A DNA stretch of 64,000 nucleotides, taken from assembly GCA_009617715.1 (NCBI GenBank), contig VTFK01000057.1:1054001-1118000 (forward strand), in the 5' to 3' direction. Origin of the DNA: Plectrocnemia conspersa. Taxonomy: Eukaryota; Arthropoda; Insecta; Trichoptera; Polycentropodidae. The position numbers were made by a program, and so were the translations under genes. The notes beneath the pieces were generated by a model, which searched no databases, had not been told where the DNA came from, and saw only the letters and a program-made list of their open reading frames with translations. Below are positions 41,901 through 56,900 of this stretch, piece after piece. The first letter of the stretch is position 1. Every line of letters begins with the position of its first letter.

Positions 41901-44900
41901 ATGCTCTCCTGTAAAATTTTGTCTTATTAACATATCTACTTTTTAAAAGGAAGTCTTCAATTGTTTTTTACGTCTACAATTGTCACATATCACCCATTTC
42001 TTGTCTCCGGTCACCAGATGGTGTAAAAACGATATTTTTTCTTCAAGATCTAGGAGTTCTCAGCAAGTGCGCACATGTGCTGCTTTGTACTCGTCGCTTC
42101 TTGCCTCCAAATCTTCCAGATTTTTTTCATATGATCATAAATGGTGGGTTCGGAGAATCCGAGCTTCTCTGCTAGCTGATGAATAGTTAGGGTCGGATTA
42201 TTTTCAATTTCTGTGGTCAATACGTCTTTATCTGGTATTTCCAAAACTGTTTTTAATATCGAAGTCTCCCATCCGAATTTTATTAAACCATCTTTAACAC
42301 TTACGTAGATATAATACATTCCCCAATACATCACAGATTGTTTTTGCTGCAATTGTTGCAGATATTTATAAAAAATCAAATAGAAATCTTCAGTCTGAAT
42401 AAATTGTGCTATCGTGAATCGGTGTTTTTTTTGTTAAAATGGATAGCCGGAATGTTGATGAACCTAAAAATAACAAGACACGTGTTGACACAATGACTAG
42501 CAGAGCGCATTTAATCATCCAAACAGACCAATACAAAAAATAACGTTTATTTCCAAATAACCTAACATGTACATATACAGTAGAATGCAAAATATCACAA
42601 CCCTTTGGAATTATCATATTTTGTTTATACGAACGCATTTCTTCGGTGAATAACGTTTTTTTGGCAGGTGTATCACTGCATATACCCCTTTCTCTAAGTC
42701 ACATTATAAGGGTTGTTTTACCAAATGTTTCACATATACTCTCTGGTAAAATCCACGATAATTTTATGCCTATCGCGTAAGCACATTCATAGTATGACAC
42801 GATTTTCTGCACCTATTTTGACATTAAACTGGTTATTAATTATAATAGGCTGACTATAAAATTTGGCTTATTGATGACCTAATTGACGAATACATAATAA
42901 TATTATCAATTTTCACCATAAAAGCTGACGATTAATTGGCTAGGTAACCACATAAATGAGTAATAAAAGTTCCGAAAAATCCAACCAAGGATTATGAGTA
43001 TATTTTATAAGAAAGCATATTTTTAAATACTTAATCATTAGTTCATTACTATACTAAAGTAGACAAAATAATATTTTTCAAATACTGCAAATATCTTTGC
43101 ACATGGACATTTTGAGAACTCATACATAGAAGACGAATTGACTATCATCCCTTGGGAATTATTCGATTTTTAATCACCAGCTAGATATCTTATATTTGTT
43201 TTCTGAAAACAGCACACAGCACATTTTATAAAGTATATCACTGGGTGGGGTATAATCCTAATCCTAAAAATTTATCACACAGCTATTTACTTTTTATATA
43301 TTTGACTAGCCCGCATACAATATTTAGCAAATAGTATATACAAAAATAACATGCTAGCATTACTAAATAAACACGGTACCTTCTGTATCCTAAAATATTT
43401 TTTTATTCATGTAGGTGTGACATTTACTTGGAAAAGATAGAACGGATCCACGTTGACGGCACTTCAAGATCCAAAAGAACTCAACTGAGCGCAGCTATGC
43501 GTCCGTACAGTTTGACGTATCATGACGGATTCTTATTCTGGACCGAATACAACAGAGGCATGATTTACCGATTGAACTTATCAAATAACGTGAGTGAAAT
43601 TCTCGCCGTAGAAAATCCACCGCTCTTTGACATAAAAATGTATAGCGAAATGTCACAAACTGGTACATATAAAAATATATAATTTATAACATGAATACTT
43701 TAAAATTGACTTAAAATATATATATATATATATTTTAGGTAACAACGAATGCAGTATGAAAAATTGCTCTGAATTGTGTTTCAACACTCCAAATGGAGCA
43801 GTTTGTTCCTGTACTGACGGCTATACTCTTTCTGGGGCACACTGTGTGTCAGTGAAAAACTATACAGCTCCATTGTTATGCGATAAATTATTTCAATGCA
43901 AAAATAAGTTAGTCGCTCGTATTTTTTTATTTATTTCATTTTTTTATTGTTATAATTATTTTGTATTTGTAGTAATTGTATTGAGAAAAAGTTTGTCTGC
44001 GACGGTAATGATGATTGCAATGATGGTTCAGATGAAGACGCAAGTCCTGGTGCTGCTTGTGGTAATTAAATTAATATATATAATAGAATTCCATAATAGT
44101 TTTAAAACATATTGCTTTATTTTAGAAAATACTATTTGTCGTAGTGATCAATTTAAATGTGATATCACAAAATGCATCACTAATTTTTGGGTCTGTGATG
44201 GTGATAAAGGTATAAAAAATATGTTTAACTCTACTTATAAATGTATAGCATCTATATTAATTGATACATATTTATATATCATTAGATTGCAATGATGGAA
44301 CGGATGAAGAACCCATTCAATGTAAAAATAGTACCTGCTCCTCAGTCCAATTTCGATGTAAGATATCTGGAAAGTATGTGCTTTTATTTATTATATGTGA
44401 TTACGTATTATATATTTTTATAAATACATAAATTTAATTTTAGGTGTATTCCAATAGCGTGGAAATGTGACTCTGATTATGATTGTGGCGACAACGATAC
44501 GTCTGATGAAATCAACTGTGGTAAGGTTCTTCGATGAATATTTATAGTATAAATTTCGCTATTAAATTACTCGTAACCCATCCAAAGCTTATTAAATTAA
44601 AATAGCACTTTTATCTAAATTAAGCATCTTTTAAAAAATATTTTTCGGGTCTAGGACAGTTCTACACGGCCAGTTCGCCACAGTCACAGGAGCGAATGAG
44701 GATAAAAACGTTCGCTCGCAAAGACCTGTTGGTGCGCGGGGGATACTCGACAATTAATTTTACAGCGGGAACCTTTCATCAAATGGAACGCACCAAAGGA
44801 TTGCTCAATATGACCGATACGGCCAAGTTGTTGAATAAACACTGATTAAAAACCAGAATGTTATAAGTTTCATAGTTTTATAGTTTCAAAACCATTCGTA

Positions 44901-47900
44901 CAATACAAAGAGGCATAGATCTAAGAGAATCTAGTATATTTTTAACTTATGCCTTTCTAGCCGGTATTCGAGGATAATAATTTATTGTAAACACATTTAC
45001 ATTGCCTCCTTATTTCAAAACTAAATAAACTCATCTTTCACTAAAGCTATCTTTGTTGACACAGACTCACAATAAGAATCTATTTACTCTGTCCTTTAAT
45101 GTTTCATCTGCATTTATTCTAAGATTTCTCTTACATGATTCAACTACTCAATTTTCTCATAATATTAAATATAAAATGGTACAATTGAAATCGCCCAATT
45201 AACTTTCAAGTTTATAAAAAGTATACATAAACTTAAAGCTTTACTTACATAGACGCATATTTTAAAAATACTATTAAAATCAAATAAACTTAAAAAAATA
45301 AAATCATTCTTTAGAAAATCAATTTTATCTTGCCATACATACTCTTTCATTTTTATAGCTGGTTTTGAAACTAAATGACTTGCATCCTTTCATACAATCT
45401 TGAAGCTACAATGCTTTTTTAAAAACGTACATATGTACAATATTACGTTTTTGTAAATTCTGGTGAGCTGGCTAGGAAAACTGTCTTGATTGAATGTTAT
45501 TTAGTAATAAATTGTTAATACGATTTTATAATATGTATCTTAATAAATAAAACATATATTATAATTTTAGGTATCAAATATATACCAAAGAAATATTTTG
45601 AACGAAAAAAATAGTTTTTTATTAATCACTTATGTCAAAGCGAAATACATACATTAATAAAACGAGATAAGGACTTCTAAACAAACTAATTTACTCGCAT
45701 GTGCTATGTAAATCATTATCTATGCTTTAGTTTTGGCCCAAAATTCTACTATGATGAGCATTACTACTTATGTAAAATAAAATGAGATACCCGTATTATT
45801 TATGTTTCAGAATATCGTAAGTGCAACATAATGGAATTCGCATGCGACAACAAAGAATGCGTCAGCTTTGACAATCGTTGCGACGGAAGAAAAGATTGCC
45901 GAGATGGCTCCGATGAATTAAACTGTCCAAAACTTTGTGATAACAAAACTATGGTACATCTCTTAATCTATAATTTAAAAAATTTCAATTATTTTTGTAT
46001 GTAATTTATCAACAGATTTACTGTGCCGTTCACGAAGGTTGCTTCCCCATTCAATACAAATGTAACGGCGTTGAAGACTGTCCGGATGGCTCCGACGAAG
46101 AGGATTGTCCGCCTGATAAACTTCCCACTTCTAAACACCACCTGCATCCTAACTCGTCCGTCGAAATCAACTTGTGCGAAGCTCATGAATTTAGATGCGC
46201 CGATTCAGTTTGCATTCCAATGGTAGATGACTATAGTTTAATTATTAATTAATTGCCGATTTATTCCTAATGTTTATTTATAATTATTTAGCCGTTTAAA
46301 TGCGACGGTTCCTTAGATTGCCTCGATGGTTCTGATGAGCTTTTGTGTCCACTCACAACTACCACTCCAGCTCCTATGACGACGACAACAACGACAGAAT
46401 CGCCGCATGCCATACCATGTGATAAACCATCTCGAAGATGTGATAATGATACACGTTGCATCGCTCCTGATATACTATGCGATAGTGTTTATAATTGCGT
46501 TGACCGCAGTGATGAGGGTTTCCTTTGTAGTACGTAACATATTTCAATAAATTCACTATTAATATTATAATATAGACTTTTACTAATTTAATATTTATCA
46601 TTTCAGGTGAAAAGGTATGTGAAAAGATCTTTGAATGTTCACACATGTGCCATAACACTCCAGAGGGTTTTATATGCTCATGTCCACCCGGCTTACATTT
46701 ACAACCAGATGGCTTACGATGTTCGGAAGTACATCCTTGTTCTTCATGGGGAATCTGCTCACAGGAATGTGAACCTCATCATTCAAGACACAAATGCGTC
46801 TGCCATGAAGGATTCCAGCTAGCTAGTGATGGGTTTAGTTGCAAGAGTACTGGTAAGATTGGATTAAGTAATTCTCTTTAAGCGTTTTTTGTACCTCGCT
46901 CGATTCTCATTTTTATATATTGTATTTTTCTCCATTTTATGCCATTTTAGTTAGTTAATATTAATTTCTTAGTATAATTGTATTGAACAGTTTTGATGGA
47001 TCAAAATTCATCAATAGTATAATAAAGCTACAAACCTTTTGCGCTGTTGTTGAGGGTTCAGTACTGTAGATAACTTTTGATTCATCCAATCTTATCAATT
47101 GAACAACCTAGAAAATTGCACTAAAACACCACTTATTATTAAATTTATGTACTGTTTCAGATCCTGCTGTGCCTTACATAATATTCAGCAACAGACACGA
47201 GCTTCGAAGGGTCGACCTACAAACAATGCAAGGAAAACCACTATTATTACTATTGAAAAATACAATCGCTATAGACTATTACTATTCTGAATCTGCAAGC
47301 GTAATTTTTTGGACTGATGTAGTGGACGATAAGATTTATAGAGGAAATATGATCGACGGATGTAAGATGTTTCTAGTGATTATAATATTATTATATTTAA
47401 ATTCTATACAATTTTTATATTCATAGCACTCAGCAACGTTGAAGTTGTGATCCAATCCGGTCTCACCACAGCTGAAGGTTTAGCCGTAGATTGGATCGGG
47501 AATAATCTATATTGGGTGGAGAGTAATTTAGATCAAATAGAAGTCGCTAAGTTAAACGGAAGCTTTCGCAGAACTTTAGTTGCTGGTGATATGGAAAGTC
47601 CAAGAGCAATCTCCGTTGATCCTAGATATGGGTATGTTGCTACTAAACTTATTTTAATACCCTTTGGCTGCACTTATGCGGCGACACTCAATGGATCTAA
47701 ATAGAGTATCACCGCACATACGCATCCGTGACTAATTTACTCGTTTTTTTTATTTTATGTTTGTAAATTTGATTAAATTATTACTTATCCTGATAAGAGT
47801 TTACAATACCGGTATTGGGGCAAAAATCGACCTTTGATATTAACAGTATTATAAAATGAAATACCAGTAGTAATGGAATTTTTTTTTGAAACATGGTGAA

Positions 47901-50900
47901 ATATATGAACGGTACTCGGACTCTTTTTTCGGTTTTTTATTAACAATAATTTAAAATAATAATAATGTCAATACCGTTATTGACTGTTTTCTCTCTCGGT
48001 AATACCGGTATTCTAAATCCCGGTATTATTGCAATTATTAATCCCGACGATACGTATCATTGTCAATAATATTTCGATATTATCATAAAAATATTATTTG
48101 TATTTAGTGGGAAAAACATATCAAAAATTGCAAATATTACCTATGCACTATTTTATTTATATTTTTTAGTAAATGTTTGTAATTTCGATCAAATATTTAT
48201 TTATCTCAGCGAAACATATATTTATCAATAATATTTGGTTTCGTTTTTAGTAAGAAAAATACGTATAATAGATCTATATTACGTACACAATCTACATCTC
48301 TTTTGTGTCATCATCCACATAAAAAACTTAAAACCACTAATTTTTTTTATTAATAAAGCAACATATACTTTAATATATTAGTGAATAAAATAATCATAAA
48401 TAAATAAAAGTGAGACGTAAATAAAAAAACTTACAATAAAATGTTGAAAACCACTGAATTTACTGTATCATAAAATCAAAATTTACTCTAATATACATGT
48501 AAATAAAATAATCATAAGTTGATAAATGCGAGACATAAATAAATAAAATGTTGAGAACCACTGAATTTGCTTTAACAATAAATACAGTAGACCCAATAAC
48601 ACGGTAAATTAACTTGAAAATACTCATACAATTTTTTGCAATATGTTACGAATCAGGCGCGTGTGGTGAGATATCCTTCCTTTGGCTCGCTCACACATAA
48701 AGTAACGGGCATCCAAATATCACGTCCCCAATTTACCGTGTTATTGGAGGCTCTACTGTATAATACAATAAATATAAAAAAAATTAACCAATCAAATTTA
48801 AAAAAAAAAAAAAATTTAGCTCACTCCCATGATGTAAATATATGCTGAAAAAGTAACTCACTAATCAAAGGGTTTATATGCTATTTTTAATTTAAGGTTA
48901 TTATTTTGGACTGATTGGGATGTCTTCGCTCCGAGGATCGAACGCTGCACAATGGCTGGTAACTCAAGAAAAATTATAGTGCAAGTCGATAAAGTGCCTT
49001 CAGGTGGAGCCTGGCCGAACGGCCTCATCTTAGATTATGAGTCCAAACGCGTTTATTGGATCGACGCTAAGTAAGTATTACACATATTCAATACGTAATA
49101 GAAACAGTCCTATTAATAAAATTGTTTTATAGATCTGATTCTATACACACCGTCACATACGAGGGATCCGATCATCGATTGATATTGAAAGGTCATGAAT
49201 TTATATTGCATCCGTTCGCCATCGCTTTATATGAAAATTACGTTTATTGGACTGATTGGCGTACAAATTCGTTGATGAGAGCCAATAAATGGAACGGGAG
49301 TGATACATTCACAATTCAAAAGATTTATGCGCAACCATTCGATTTAACTGTGATGCATCCGAGTCGACAACCTAAAGTGAAATCGAATCCTTGCGAGAAG
49401 AACAATGGGGGTTGTTCACATTTGTGTCTTCTCGACGGAGAGTCATTGTATAAATGTGCTTGCGCTCATGTGATGATTTTAGGACCAGATAAAAAAACAT
49501 GCTTCAGTTAGTATATTTTTATTTATAATTTTATATAATAATTCATATAGATAAATAAATTTTATATCATTATAGTTAACGAAAAGGTGCTACTGTTTGG
49601 ACGCGCCAACGAAATACGAGGAGTAGATCTAAATATGCCTTACTATCACACCATCCCTACAATCAGCGTGTCGCAAGTTATCAATCCTCAACAAATAGAC
49701 TTCGTTGCAAAGACGAATACTTTCTATTGGGCTGACACACAAGTAAAACATGATTTATATATATTATATATATAAATATATTTATATGGCTAATTATATG
49801 TTTTATTCTAGTTAAACGAAATTAAAAGTTCAAATTTAACTAAAGGTCCTGCGATTAGCGTAGTAGACACTGATATCAAAAGTATAAAAGGTTTCGCAAT
49901 CGATTGGATGTCAGAATTGATGTTTTTCTCATCATCGGAAACCAATAATCAAATCTCAGTGTGTAACTTGAAAGGAGAGTTTAGAACTGCTCTGTTATCG
50001 AAGGATATTAATAACGTCAATGCGATTGCTGTGGATCCTATTAGGTAAGGTTTACTATGTTTCATTAGATAACTAGCTTTTATATCTGTATTTGTCCTCG
50101 TTTTGTTCTTCGTTATGTTGTAACCTTCGACACTTGGATTCTCCACATGTGACATTGTCATATAAAATTTACCATGAGAAGCATTTATGCCTCAATCGCA
50201 TATGTTTTCAATATCTTCACTTTCATTACGCTTTATTTTTTCTCAAGAGTCATGCACAAAAACAAATTCACGTAATCGCTGAGATAAATAAAATTAAAAT
50301 TACATATTGGTCAAGATAATAAAAATAATAAATAAAACAATTAACCATAATAATAGTGCAAGATAATAATCTCGACAACCGTACCTCGAGAACAACAAAC
50401 CAATACTGCTCTGTGTATTTCCATATACCGGTACAACTCCTCGGGGTGACCGACCAATCGGTACAAAAATTTATTAAATGAATGATTATTTTGTACTGCG
50501 ACTTTTGAAAAAAAAATAGATTTCAGAATTATAGTATATATTTTAATCCATTTTTTTTAACAGAGGAAAATTGTATTGGGCACATCAGATAAACGAATCT
50601 AATGTTATTGAGTCTAGCTACATGGATGGTTCTGATCGCAACATTATTAACTCGCAGATCAATAACACACTGTTGATATCACCTACGAGTATGGTTTATC
50701 TTTGTTTTGTGACATATATTTTTTGTTACTTGTAATATATGTTTCGTCTAATTTTAAGGCTTAATAATGGACTTTGTATCGCTGAGATTGTACTGGGTAA
50801 ATACTGGCTCTATTCAGTATTATGATATATCTCAGAATGTCGTGAAAACGGTGAGTTGCTCAAAAATTATTGCTTAGTCTTGATATGATTAGATTTGGTA

Positions 50901-53900
50901 TGAACTTGTATACAAATTACAGGTTCCATTACCTGCAGGCACAGAACCGACGGCAACTGTTCCGTATTTTAATAAATTGTATTATACCACAAATCACGAT
51001 GCAGCTATACATATATGCGATAAAACCAATTGTGAAAATGATACTCTATTAAGAAACAATACAGGTAAAGAAAGGGTTACTAAACAATATTCTTATAGTG
51101 ATTAATTATTATAAAAGTAATATATACATACTTTATATATCAACGTTCCTTTAATTTCTGATATCTACTGATATTTTCAGGAAATGTTTTATCGCTTCGA
51201 ATATACGATACAGAACTACAAGTCGGCAATAACTCATGCTCTAAAAATCATGGAGGATGCCATCATCTGTGCCTTCCCACTGGTCCCTACACTAGAACAT
51301 GTGCCTGCGCCACTGGATATTACGTAGATACAGCTCATCCCAACAAATGCATTGGTTCGTCTTCAAAACCGAATATTATAAAACATCTACTCTTCAAAGC
51401 TAGAAATTCCATTCATTTACATCAACAGGCATACAAGAGTTTCTATTTTACTCAATCAGTTGGGAAATTCGAGGGTTGCGTATAGTAGGAAATAGTACGT
51501 CTGAAGCGCTAGGACCGATTTCACATGTTTCTGTAGCGACAAGTATAGATTTCCATGCAGGTATTTACACATTTGTAACGCTGGGTGCGATACATCGAAT
51601 TTATGATAAGTGATCACTTTCAAATTACAGCTACTGACCATTTATATTGGGCTGATTCCGACGATGGCACTGTGAGCAGGATCAAAAGAGACGGAACTGA
51701 AAGAGAAGTCCTGATCGAAGACAACGAACTGGTGGAAGTTTACGCAATGGATCGTATATCAGGATTAGCGATCGATTGGATAGCTGGAAATATGTATTGG
51801 GGTGAACCTAGGCGTAACGTCATCAGTGTTTCCAGATTAAACGGCAGCTCCAAATATGTTCTATTGGTAAACGAATTGGAGATTCCAACAGGTATATAAT
51901 GATAATATATAAAAACAATCAAAGATTATTATATAATATATAATTAATAATACATATTATTTCAGTGATTGTTCTGGATCCTGTGCAAGGACTTATGTTC
52001 TTTACTGGCGGAAGTTCAATACAAAGATCCGGATTGGATGGGTCTAATCACATACTATTATGCAATAAATCGGGGAATGCTTTAATTACAGATTTAACAT
52101 TAGATTATAACGTTAGTTTATATTTTATGTATTAAAATAAACATATTAGATTATTCAATAATGTAATATATATTTAATATTTAGGAAAAGAAGCTTTATT
52201 GGACCGAATCTGGTAGTCAAGTCATTATGGAAATGAACTATAACGGATCATCTCAAAAAATCATATTGAATAATAGCTCAATGGATCCCGTATCGTTGAC
52301 TTATTTCAATAATCATTTGTATTGGATTTATAATGTGTGAGCATACTTTTATTTATATTTCATTGCTATCCAAAGTTGAAAATATAATTTGATTACTTAT
52401 CTACATATAATGTATTTCAGAAATTATTACGCATCGATCGTGAAAGCTCCCGTGAAAAACATGACTGATCAAACAAACATACTCATGTTAGCCGGAGAAA
52501 CTCTAAGGGATATTCACATATTTTCGAAGCAAAGGTATAATTTTAAAATTATATAAAACGTAAAAATGCTAATAACTTTTATATTTTTAGACAAAAGGGA
52601 ACCAATCCATGCGCTATGCCTTTTAATGGAGGTTGTTCAGAACTGTGTCTATACGATGGAAAGCAAGCAAAATGCGCCTGTCCACATGGAAATGTGGCAG
52701 CTGATGGAAAAACCTGTCAACGTATGAATTTATTTAATATTATTTATTATTTTTATATATTTGTATTTTTTATAATTATCGCTGCATCTATATTATTAAT
52801 GTATAACTATATCAAATCTTTATTTTAACTAATTATAAATTATGTATATATATACTTACTTACTAGGTAAAGCACAATAATTTCTACAAAAGATTCAATT
52901 TTATTATAGTTCCGCTTAAAATTTGGAAATTAAATTTGAAAAAACTATTTCACAAAACTCTGTGAATCATTGACCTAATTTTCGTCAAAACTTACTGATC
53001 TTTATTAATTATTTTTGAGGATTTTGTAAGCATGAAGTGTACAAATCTTAATCTTGCTATAAGGGTTCTTAATAAAGCAATATTAATTTTACGTTTAAAT
53101 TACTAACCAAAATTACAATAAATTCATATATATATTTTCACTTAATTTGCATTTCCATAATCTCGTCGTTTTAATGTAACATTTCTTTATTTACTATATC
53201 TAATGTAAATCTTTTATTCTTTATTATTATTATTATTTAATATAATTTATTATTTTCCATTTATATATGACATTATCGTTTATATTATTTATGAATCTTC
53301 ATATTAATTTTCAGCGTACAGTGCTTTTTTAATGTATTCACGGATAGTGAAAATTGAATCCATCAATATGTTTGACACATATAATCACAATGCTCCCTAT
53401 CCTACTATTCAGCACAGGTATTAGATTATTTTCTATATATTGTATAATAAATGATATATGCTAAAACAATAAATTTATTATAGGGATTTGCGAAACGCTA
53501 TTGGTCTAGCGTACGACTATAAAACATCACGAATATTTTACTCCGATATCCAAATAGGCTCTATAAACGCTGCTTTCTTTAATGGATCTGGACATACTGT
53601 GATAGTTGAAAGTATGTTAGCATAAATAAAATAATAATAATTGTATATAATATTATTTGCTTTTGTAGATCAAGGACGTGTCGAAGGGCTTGCTTATGAT
53701 TCGCTATCGAATTATCTATATTTCACCTGCAACAACAATGCTACAATCAACAAGCTGAACTTGACAAAAGCGTTCCAAGCTAAGGCTTCATCTGCATCAG
53801 ATGCCAATAGATCTAAAGTACTCGTTTATCCTGTTGCTTCATTGAACGATACGAAACCGTCACTTGTAGAAAGAGTTGTTAAGCTAGAAAAGAACGATAA

Positions 53901-56900
53901 ACCTAGAGGTATTGCCGTTGATAGCTGTCGGATGTAAGTTCTTATATTTTTAATTTATATTTATAAATGCTAGGTGCTATGATTTATTTTAAAATTTAGG
54001 AAAATTTATTGGACGAATTGGAATTCAAACTCACCGAGCATACAACGGGCTTACACTAACGGTTTTAATAAAGAATCTATCATCACTACCGATATTCTAA
54101 TGCCAAACGGTTTGACGCTGGATCACAAAGCTCAAAAGCTCTACTGGGCCGACGCCAGATTGGATAAGATTGAAAGAACCGAATACGACGGATCGAAGAG
54201 AGTCGTGATAACTAAAGGAACACCAGCTCATCCATTCGCCTTGGCTATATACGGAGATTCAATATTTTGGACAGATTGGGTATTGAGCGCCGTGATAAGA
54301 GCCGATAAAATCTCAGGTCTGAATATTGTCCGGCTCAGAAAAGACATACCGAAACCGATGGGTATTGTTGCCATTGCGGAAGATAACGAGAACTGCATGC
54401 TAAATCCGTGTCTGGTTATGAATGGAGGTTGTTCAGAGATATGCAAGTTAAACGCGCACGGTCAAGTTGTTTGCGAATGCAAGACCGGTTATCGTCTCGC
54501 AGCTGACGGGCATCAGTGTATAAGTACACAGGCTAAATGTCAAGAAGGGATACCATCTAATACATTCACGTAAATATTATGTTATAAATATTTATACTTG
54601 TTTTTATAATAAATGCTTATTAATTAAATCATGTTGATTTAGATGTTCAAGTGGCGGCTGTATACCACTTGAGATAACATGCGATGGTATAAATCACTGT
54701 TCTGATGGAAGCGACGAAGATGAGAATTATTGTGGTAAGCGTCTGTTATTATCTATCCATTTTAATTCAGTAGATGTAATGACTAAAATAAAATAAATTA
54801 CCGATGTCCCTAATCAACTGAAGGCATTTTAGACTTATTCACGAGCATATTTACTTCATAAATATATTTTTTATATTATTTCGCTGGGAACTGAATTACA
54901 ATTTTTTCCGTAAAGCTTAAAAATAATTGTTACTTCAAAAGATTTTATTATTTAATTATACATTTATATTATAGCTACAAGAAAATGCAATGACGGCTAC
55001 TACCAATGCACAAATAACAGATGCATTTTACTACACAAAGTATGCGATAGAGAAAATGATTGTGGCGATGATTCCGACGAAGCTTCGTGTTCTTGCGAAG
55101 GCGACTTTTTCAGGTATCACTCTATTCATAAAAATTTAAATCCACTCATTAATTTTGTCCTTAAACTACATATATATGTTTCAGATGTCAATCTGGTCAC
55201 TGCATCAGTTCAGATATGGTTTGCAACATGAAAGCCGATTGTCCCGACGTATCAGATGAAAAAAATTGCAATCTAGCTGATTGTCTGGCTCCTAACGCTT
55301 TGGGCGAAAAGATTCCACCTGATAATACATACTTGAGGAGGTGTCTTCATACATCGCCATGTATTCATCTATCCTGGTTATGCGACGGTCAAAACGACTG
55401 CCTGGACAATAGCGACGAAGAAAATTGCAACTGTATGCATCGCAATATATATGTAATATAATAATAAATGCTCATTGAAAATTATTTCAGTTAAACTGAC
55501 GCCTGTGGCGAATGTGACGTGTTCTCTGGATAAGTTCGCGTGCAGCACAAACGACTGCATACCGGCTCAATGGAGATGCGACGGTGAAGACGATTGCTTT
55601 GACAGTCGCTTAACCGGTTACGGAATTAGTTCTGATGAATTAAACTGCAGTAAGTCTGTTTAATATGATGTAAGTTGTGATTTATGTAGTTATTAATAAT
55701 ATTTCTTTTAAAAATTCAAGAACATCAATGCCGCTCTAATCAATTCACGTGCGGTAGTGAAGAATGTATTCCAGCAAGTTGGCAATGCGACGGTAGTCCG
55801 GACTGTACCGATGGCTCAGATGAATCGCTTCATTGCATCGATAGAACATGCTCCGAGAATGAATATAAATGTGGCACTACACCCCGTTGCATTGTTCGTG
55901 GATGGCTTTGTGATGGAGAAGCTGATTGCGTAGGAGGCGAAGATGAAACTCCTGCTGCCGGATGCGGTTCAATCTCGTGTTCTCCCCATAGTCTTCAATG
56001 CGCCAATGGACGTTGCACTGCTAAGGTGAATATTACAATTACTGCTACAAAGCTGAAATGAGATCCCTGATTTTAAATCAGAAATTATCGGGTTATCTCT
56101 CAAAGAAAATCTAAAAATAAAGTCTCGAATCTATCCCGAAAATATTTCTTAAAATATGTCATTTCAGTGAAATCATATCGGAATACATTTTCACCAGTAT
56201 ATACTATTGGTAAAAAGTTTAAGATCAAAACCTGCAACGACGTTCATAGTCACGAATCCACCTTTATTTATTATAGCTATTAAAAATATTGTTATCCAAT
56301 TAAATAATCGACTATTTTCTGTATTATCCATAATAATAGTATTAAGGCATTTTTTTTTTAGACTCGCAATTTCTATTCCATGCAAAGGGTGGTAAAAGGG
56401 ACAAGCATGACTAATCCGGTCCAACTGTTACATATGCAATGGCAAGAGTTTAACAACTCTTTTAATTTTTTATCTATGCACATTCATTTACGTATATTCT
56501 AAACTATACAAATCACCATCTGGAAAAAAAAAATCTCTTGCTAGAATGGGGGGGGAAAATAATTTGATGGCAGAAAAAAGCACTGCAATTGTCATTCTTC
56601 ACCAGTTCAACAGAACTCGGCGATATATTGCCTAAATATTAAATATCTCTAAGATCACCATGTAGGAAGATGTGAAAATTTTAAAGATACAGGACTAAAT
56701 TGTGATAAACCTCGATCTGGAAATCCTATAATTACATCAAAACAACGGAATCGGCATATAGTAATTTCAAGTAAAATAAATTAGAAGGTTTACTCAACAG
56801 AAATTTTCTTCCATATATATTAAGAATATCAACAAAAAATAGTTTGCTCTTGAACTTTTGACCTGTAATGTATATATTTACCAGTGAAAATATAATTTAT

